Below, one piece after another: positions 59,670 to 64,000 of a DNA stretch of 64,000 bases. Under the pieces are notes generated by a model that worked only from the letters and a program-made list of their open reading frames with translations, did not search any database and was not told where the DNA came from. Origin of the DNA: Treponema_B putidum (GTDB lineage: Bacteria; Spirochaetota; Spirochaetia; Treponematales; Treponemataceae); NCBI RefSeq assembly GCF_007830595.1, contig NZ_VLLD01000016.1; one strand, given 5' to 3'. The position numbers and the translations under genes were made by a program. The first letter of the stretch is position 1; each line of letters starts with the position of its first letter.

Positions 59670-59834
59670 CAATTCGACAAATAAGGGGATGATGGAATGA
59701 CGAATGGTGCTCCATCTCCCCTTTGTGTGTTTTCGGTTTTATTTTAGATTGAACGGATAGATACCCGTTTTTTTAATAAGATAAAAATAGCAAAAAACAC
59801 CGGCGGCTGCAAGCAGCAGGATTAAAACGGCAAT
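59670..59834 (-). repeat. 3' end and terminator of the 703-codon gene (right copy)
   Basis: This is the copy still attached to the gene. It contains the hairpin AAGGGGATGATGGA/TCCATCTCCCCTT (59683-59723) and the last 32 codons. It pairs with the displaced left copy at 56517-56678. Confidence 0.75.
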
Positions 59835-61850
59835 AAAAATATTTCTACCCTTTTTCTTTTCGGCGAACGGGTCAAGGTGTGCGAGCCGTGCGTTTTTCGG
59901 CAATGATGCCAATTTTGTAAGCGAGCTTCCAAGAGGAATATTGATTTTTGCATGTGCATTAATCGCCCAGCCGTTTGCTTCAAGAATTGGACCGATACTT
60001 CTCTTGCGCAATTTCATGGCGGCCAGTATCATCGACGGGCCCGATATAATCAGTATAAGCCCGATAAGTCCTATGGGTACCCACAAGCCTAAGCCGAATA
60101 ATGCTTGAAGTAAACTGCCGATAAGAGTTGAAATTCCGCCTATTGCCGTCCCGATTAAAGCAATTGTTCCTAGATCAAGTTTCTTATTCTGTAAACTCGC
60201 CGCTGCTTCTTTCGGCATATTGACCGCTTTGTCTGCAGCCGTTGCAATAAGAGCATCCGATTTTTCATTTGCAGCATTTGCCCTTTTTGCGATTTGGTCT
60301 TCGACCATGCGTGCTAAATTTTTATACGGGCTAAAAAATGCTTCACGCACGCTCACCGGATTGGCAATAACTTTAGTAACAGTTGCGTTCCAATCATTTC
60401 CCTCTCTATCATAAAACAAACCGTTTCGTCCAACAACAATATTGTCGGAAGCACCATTGGTCAAAAGTGCCAAAAGTTTTCGTTTAGCTGTCCCTCGTGT
60501 TATATCACAGTAAAGTAAATACGCTCCGGACAAAATATCCAAAGCTGCATGGCGTTCATCCCCGTTTAATTCAAAGCACAAAGTCGTTGCCCGTGTGTCA
60601 AAGAATAAAACACCTGCTTGAAAGGCGGTTTCACCTCCGGTATAAAAGTTTGAAAAGCTGACATAATTTTTTAAAAGTGTAAAAAAGTCTTTTCGAAGAA
60701 GCAATAATTTTTTGAGCGATTGGATATGCTGTTTTTCCTTTTCAAAGGTCAGCTGTTCATTTATTTCACTGATAATTTCTTTCTTTTGATTGAGCTTTGT
60801 TTGCAAAAACTGCGGATTGATTTTTGCAGTCTTAATTTCAGCTTGCTTTGAATACACCGTAGTAAAGTCGACAATTTTTTGTGAAATATTTTTCCAATCG
60901 TTTTCTGTAAGTACCGAAAGCTCTCCTAACAAGGGCGAAATGGTATCTGTGTAAAGCCTTTTGATTTCATCTGCCCAAGCCGGGTTTATTTTGCTTTGCA
61001 TGTCAAAAACCATTTCGGTATTCGGCAATGCGATGGGAAGTTCGCGTAATTTTTCGCTGGAAGTGTTCAATTCAACATTAGTAAAGGTTTTAAAAATTTC
61101 ACTGTAGTCGGTGAGGGAGGTATTTTCTCCGTCGGCATAAGTCAAAAGTTTACAACGCACAAAAAAGTCATCTATTTTTTTTTGAATGGCTTCAAAAGCG
61201 GCTACGGCTTTTACCATCAATGCAGCGTCTAAACCTGCACTGACGATTTTTAAATTTTCGGTGTTTTGAAGAAACCGATTTCCTTCGTTGCTAAACATGT
61301 CAAAGATGGCTTCACTTGTGCTGTTTATGTTTTCTTTTGCATACAGTGAAAGCAGCTTTTTCAAGCGTAGATCATCGCTGTCGCCATCAGATATTTCTCC
61401 GAGTTCATTTGATTTTATAATCTCATTTTTGTTTTCAATATCCGCAAGTGAAATTATACCGTCTGTTTTTTCCTGTCTTTCTAAAGTCCATTTCGCTGTC
61501 TTTACAAGTTCGGCACTTTTTATATCGCTGAGTGACAGTGTATCACCATCTCGCATGATAATGCCGACATCCTGTAAACTTTCCGCTAAAAAATCGACGG
61601 CATCTAAAACTTCCGGAGGGCGGATAAATCCGTCTGCATCCGCATCCAGTATTGCAGCCGTTTCGGGGTTAAAGAAAATGCCTTTTGTCGGCATCGCTAA
61701 TGTAGTCCAAAGCTTTTGGTCTAATTGCCTCAGATTAAGAATATCATCGGCAGTCTCAAACACCAACTGAGTTACTCCGCCGAATCGTGCAAATTTCCAA
61801 ATATGTTTTTTCAGGTTTGCCTCCAAGCCGTAGTTAAAGTAGCATATCAT
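59739..61850 (-). CDS. Large EF-hand-containing membrane protein of unknown function
   Basis: The product is about 695-703 residues. Near the start FGGVTQLVFETADDILNLRQ, then LDQKLWTTLAMPTKGI, are followed by a perfect EF-hand loop DADADGFIRPPE near residues 69-80 and a second DG-x-I-S-x-x-D-I pattern near 135. A long helical middle region leads to two to three hydrophobic helices near 575-625 and one C-terminal helix near 672-690. I recall similar uncharacterised proteins in other bacteria. The start is uncertain: ATG 61850 lacks a ribosome site and lies inside the spacer of a candidate promoter (TTGATA-17-TACTTT), which would favour TTG 61826. The 3' end is the target of the neighbouring element. 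Confidence 0.8.
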   Translation of the reverse strand: MICYFNYGLEANLKKHIWKFARFGGVTQLVFETADDILNLRQLDQKLWTTLAMPTKGIFFNPETAAILDADADGFIRPPEVLDAVDFLAESLQDVGIIMRDGDTLSLSDIKSAELVKTAKWTLERQEKTDGIISLADIENKNEIIKSNELGEISDGDSDDLRLKKLLSLYAKENINSTSEAIFDMFSNEGNRFLQNTENLKIVSAGLDAALMVKAVAAFEAIQKKIDDFFVRCKLLTYADGENTSLTDYSEIFKTFTNVELNTSSEKLRELPIALPNTEMVFDMQSKINPAWADEIKRLYTDTISPLLGELSVLTENDWKNISQKIVDFTTVYSKQAEIKTAKINPQFLQTKLNQKKEIISEINEQLTFEKEKQHIQSLKKLLLLRKDFFTLLKNYVSFSNFYTGGETAFQAGVLFFDTRATTLCFELNGDERHAALDILSGAYLLYCDITRGTAKRKLLALLTNGASDNIVVGRNGLFYDREGNDWNATVTKVIANPVSVREAFFSPYKNLARMVEDQIAKRANAANEKSDALIATAADKAVNMPKEAAASLQNKKLDLGTIALIGTAIGGISTLIGSLLQALFGLGLWVPIGLIGLILIISGPSMILAAMKLRKRSIGPILEANGWAINAHAKINIPLGSSLTKLASLPKNARLAHLDPFAEKKKGRNIFIAVLILLLAAAGVFCYFYLIKKTGIYPFNLK

Positions 61851-62050
61851 AGTTTTTTTATCAAGAGGTTAATGCAAATTGACAGACGTCCATTGACAAA
61901 AGGCCAATTTATGATTGCGAAAATCAATTTTATAATATTTTTTAAAAACACCCGGTACTTCAAAAGGCACAATACGATACTGTCAATCAGCACAGCAAGG
62001 ATTTACCTTATTCATTAACCTTGATTTTCGTGCTTTGGAGAGTATTTTAA

Positions 62051-62079
62051 TTGACAGGCTAAAGGCTTATTTATATAAT
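62051..62079 (+). promoter_or_regulatory. Perfect-consensus promoter of the ClC gene, predicting a leaderless mRNA
   Basis: TTGACA (62051-62056), a 17-bp spacer and TATAAT (62074-62079) match the sigma70 consensus at all twelve positions. The -10 ends 7 nt before the ATG at 62087 and no Shine-Dalgarno sequence is present. Confidence 0.85.
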
Positions 62080-62086
62080 ATCAAAA

Positions 62087-63688
62087 ATGAAACACACAGG
62101 TTTAAACACAAAGAAAATTCTTGAAAATTGGTACGGCAATCATCTTATAATTGCCGGGGAAAGTTTTATAGTTGGAATTCTTACAGGTCTTACCGTTACG
62201 GCATTTAGAAAATCCATCGATTTTCTTTCAGGCTTACGAATTGATTTTTACGATAAGACCGCAAGCGGACTGTTAAACCCGACTTTTGGTACGGCTCTGG
62301 GCATTGTTGTCTTAATATTGACGGTAATTGTACTAGGCTTATTTATGGGCTTTATAATCAAAAAATATCCCGTAATAAGAGGAAGCGGGGTTTCACAAAT
62401 CAAGGGTAAATTTATGAAAAAGCTCGATATGACCCCATGGCCGGAATTACCCTTAAAATTTTTAGGCGGTGTTTTAAACATAAGTGCAGGCCTTTCAGTC
62501 GGACGGGAAGGCCCCTCCGTTCAAATCGGAGCATACATAGGAAGTGCCTTTGAAAAAATCGGCAAGACTTCCCATATTGAAAGGGTTTGCCTTGTAACAA
62601 GCGGGGCTGCAGCAGGGCTTGCCGCAACTTTCGGAGCTCCCTTTGCAGGAATCGTCTTTGCAATCGAAGACCTGCACCAATATCTAAGTCCACTCCTTTT
62701 AACCTGCGTAATGCTTGGAGCCTTTGCAGGCGACCTTACAGCCTCAGTATTTTTTAAGCAGGGAGCTATTTTTGATTTTCGCGGTCTTCAACTTTTCCCT
62801 ATAAAATATTTCGGTTGGCTAATTTTGATGGGGGCCGCGGCAGCTCTGATCGGGCATCTTTTTAAAAAATCTATTTATACTTCTCAAAAGATGTACAGAA
62901 AATTAAAAATTCCGCCCCAATTTTCGCCATTGATTCCGTATCTTATTTCGGTACCTGTCTGTATTTTTTTGCCCCTTGCGGCAAGCGGAGGAGATCATCT
63001 GATTGAAGCCATTGCAGAACACAGCTTTCCGCTTTCCATGCTCGTTCTGATTCTTGCGGCAAAGATAATTTTTACAGGCCTTTCGGCAGGCTCCGGAGCC
63101 ATAGGCGGCATATTTGTTCCTCTTCTTTCATGTGGAGCTTTGACGGGAATTATATTTTCGAACATCTTGGTTTATTTTAATTTAATTGAAGCTCAATATG
63201 CCGTAAACCTGATGGTCTTTGCGATGGCCGCCTTTTTTACTACCGTAATAAAGGCTCCGGTTACAGCCATAGTTCTTCTTGCAGAAACAAGCGGAGACCT
63301 TTTCCATTTGGGAGGCTTGGTGCTGACCACAGCAGCTGCATATATTACGGCAAACATAATAAAGTCGCCGCCTAATGACGAGGTTCTTTTAAAACAGATT
63401 TTAGACAGTGAAGATTTTGCAAATAAAAAAGAAAAAGCGGAAGAACACGGCAAGCAGGTTTTTGAAGTCTGCGTTTCTCCCGAATCTTTTTTGGACGGAA
63501 AGAAAATTATGGATGTCCAATGGCCTGATGAATGTTTAATCGTTAGCATTGCGAGGGGCGAAGAAGAAATCATTCCCGACGGCAGCACTCTTATCTCGGC
63601 AGGAGATCGTCTGGTGGTTTTAACACACGGACACTATGTCGAATTCCATTTGGAACAGATTGCCGAGATGGCTCAAGTTATAGATTAA
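62087..63688 (+). CDS. ClC family chloride channel/transporter with TrkA-C domain
   Basis: The 533-residue membrane protein has the ClC selectivity segments: GSGVSQIKG near residue 106 (the usual GSGIP is altered to GSGVS), GREGPSVQIGAYIG near 139 with the gating glutamate, GIFVPLLSCGAL near 347 and a conserved C-terminal helix tyrosine region. About residues 465-530 form a cytoplasmic TrkA-C (RCK-C) ligand domain (LDGKKIMDVQWPDECLIVSI). It moves chloride or a related anion; channel or antiporter mode cannot be decided here. Transcription begins next to the ATG. Confidence 0.94.
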   Translation: MKHTGLNTKKILENWYGNHLIIAGESFIVGILTGLTVTAFRKSIDFLSGLRIDFYDKTASGLLNPTFGTALGIVVLILTVIVLGLFMGFIIKKYPVIRGSGVSQIKGKFMKKLDMTPWPELPLKFLGGVLNISAGLSVGREGPSVQIGAYIGSAFEKIGKTSHIERVCLVTSGAAAGLAATFGAPFAGIVFAIEDLHQYLSPLLLTCVMLGAFAGDLTASVFFKQGAIFDFRGLQLFPIKYFGWLILMGAAAALIGHLFKKSIYTSQKMYRKLKIPPQFSPLIPYLISVPVCIFLPLAASGGDHLIEAIAEHSFPLSMLVLILAAKIIFTGLSAGSGAIGGIFVPLLSCGALTGIIFSNILVYFNLIEAQYAVNLMVFAMAAFFTTVIKAPVTAIVLLAETSGDLFHLGGLVLTTAAAYITANIIKSPPNDEVLLKQILDSEDFANKKEKAEEHGKQVFEVCVSPESFLDGKKIMDVQWPDECLIVSIARGEEEIIPDGSTLISAGDRLVVLTHGHYVEFHLEQIAEMAQVID

Positions 63689-63696
63689 AAACTTAA

Positions 63697-64000
63697 TTAC
63701 AAGTTACATACTACCCAGTCTGCAATAGTCCGTTTTTCTTCGTCAAAACTAGAACCGATTGCAATTATTTTTTTACCTCTTCCCGAGTACTTGTCTGCAT
63801 AGCCTTTTTCTTTGATTTGCTTAATGGCATTCTCTGCCGTTTCATTTGAAGTCAGCTTAAATTCAAAGATATAAACTTTATCTTTAAATTCAACAATGCA
63901 GTCGGCCCGTCCGGTTGCACAATGAACTTCAGTGTGCACAAACTGGTTCATAAGAGCGAACACAAGATAAACCGCTGTCTGATAATTTTGTTCACGTAAG
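63697..64000 (-). CDS. AAA-ATPase/PD-(D/E)XK nuclease family protein, C-terminal part (partial)
   Basis: The frame is open to the right edge of the window. The visible 100 residues (LREQNYQTAVYLVFALMNQF, then EVHCATGRADCIVEFKDKVY and IFEFKLTSNETAENAIKQI) form the PD-(D/E)XK domain found at the C-terminus of AAA-ATPase-like (PF09820/PF08011) proteins. Catalytic-type residues are D in GRADC and the E-F-K triad. KGYADKYSGRGKKIIAIGSS is the family's next strand. The N-terminal ATPase half would lie outside. These genes are abundant in multi-copy families in some anaerobes; function is unknown. Confidence 0.88.
   Translation of the reverse strand, partial: LREQNYQTAVYLVFALMNQFVHTEVHCATGRADCIVEFKDKVYIFEFKLTSNETAENAIKQIKEKGYADKYSGRGKKIIAIGSSFDEEKRTIADWVVCNL

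Larger units (their letters stand above)
56517..59834. mobile_element. Decayed integrative element bounded by direct copies of a target-gene 3' end
   Basis: The segment lies between two similar about 160-bp direct copies (56517-56678 and 59670-59834) of the 3' end and terminator of the 703-codon gene, the arrangement left by insertion at a gene's 3' end. Inside are a zinc-ribbon fragment and an N-terminal fragment of serine recombinases, a frameshifted PcfB (DUF3801) gene and an intact DUF3847 gene, all typical of Tn916-like or CTn-type conjugative elements, plus a methyltransferase and a flavodoxin-like gene. No conjugation or relaxase genes survive. Confidence 0.7.

Noticed and set aside
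61872..62018. 48-codon frame upstream of the ClC promoter
   Set aside because: It has no ribosome site or recognisable product, and the region contains several TTGACA-like boxes that explain its composition.
1..64000. CRISPR array, tRNA or rRNA genes
   Set aside because: No regularly spaced repeat array and no cloverleaf or rRNA-like sequence was noticed on either strand while reading; a tRNAscan or Infernal run would settle it.

Overview
The window reads as chromosome of an AT-rich, amino-acid-fermenting oral-type treponeme; Treponema denticola or a close relative is my inference. Support comes from a spirochaete-type UPF0164 outer-membrane protein, a selenocysteine glycine reductase (grdE-grdB), glutamate mutase, pyruvate:ferredoxin oxidoreductase, and many small toxin-antitoxin and decayed mobile genes. 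No rRNA, tRNA or CRISPR array was seen.

Layout. 1-5.7 kb: glutamate mutase E subunit (runs off the left edge), dihydroorotase, a small hypothetical, a DEAD-box RNA helicase and pyrF. 5.7-17.2 kb: a six-gene, translationally coupled operon on the minus strand. It encodes a TPR/coiled-coil exported protein, a 1533-residue membrane sensor with a SpoIIE-type phosphatase, a Gld-like ABC transporter (ATPase, permease, auxiliary protein) and a DUF4340-like membrane protein. A UPF0164 barrel protein is divergent from it. 18.6-25.4 kb: parC-like topoisomerase subunit, grdB (UGA read as selenocysteine, with a hairpin just after it), grdE, queH and a DHH phosphoesterase. 25.5-29 kb: clpS-clpA-aat, the bacterial N-degron pathway in one cluster. 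29-38.5 kb: hemolysin III protein, Fic protein, Lon, then an accessory zone with a bceA-bceB deletion fusion, a ClbS-like/WYL-regulator pair, one intact and one deleted VapBC-type module, a hydrolase and an orphan MNT nucleotidyltransferase. 38.5-56.5 kb: OmpA-like protein, nifJ, 5'-nucleotidase lipoprotein, YibE/F protein, C39-like protein, uracil permease, small accessory genes, enolase, GNAT, an RNA m5C methylase, a YugP-type protease and a lipoprotein. 56.5-59.8 kb: a decayed integrative element bounded by direct copies of the 3' end of the neighbouring 703-codon gene. It holds serine-recombinase and PcfB remnants, a DUF3847 gene, a methyltransferase and a flavodoxin-like oxidoreductase. 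59.7-64 kb: a large EF-hand membrane protein, a ClC transporter, and the C-terminus of a PD-(D/E)XK protein running off the right edge.

Metabolically, glycine reductase, glutamate mutase and PFOR fit Stickland-like and glutamate fermentation through pyruvate. Protein quality control is represented by ClpSA/Aat and Lon.

The most notable cross-window signal is promoter placement. At least seven genes (pyrF, the DHH gene, clpS, lon, the GNAT gene, the m5C methylase gene and the ClC gene) have no Shine-Dalgarno sequence. Instead each has a sigma70-like promoter, with 16-17 bp spacing, whose -10 box ends only 6-9 nt before the start codon. This predicts leaderless or nearly leaderless mRNAs.
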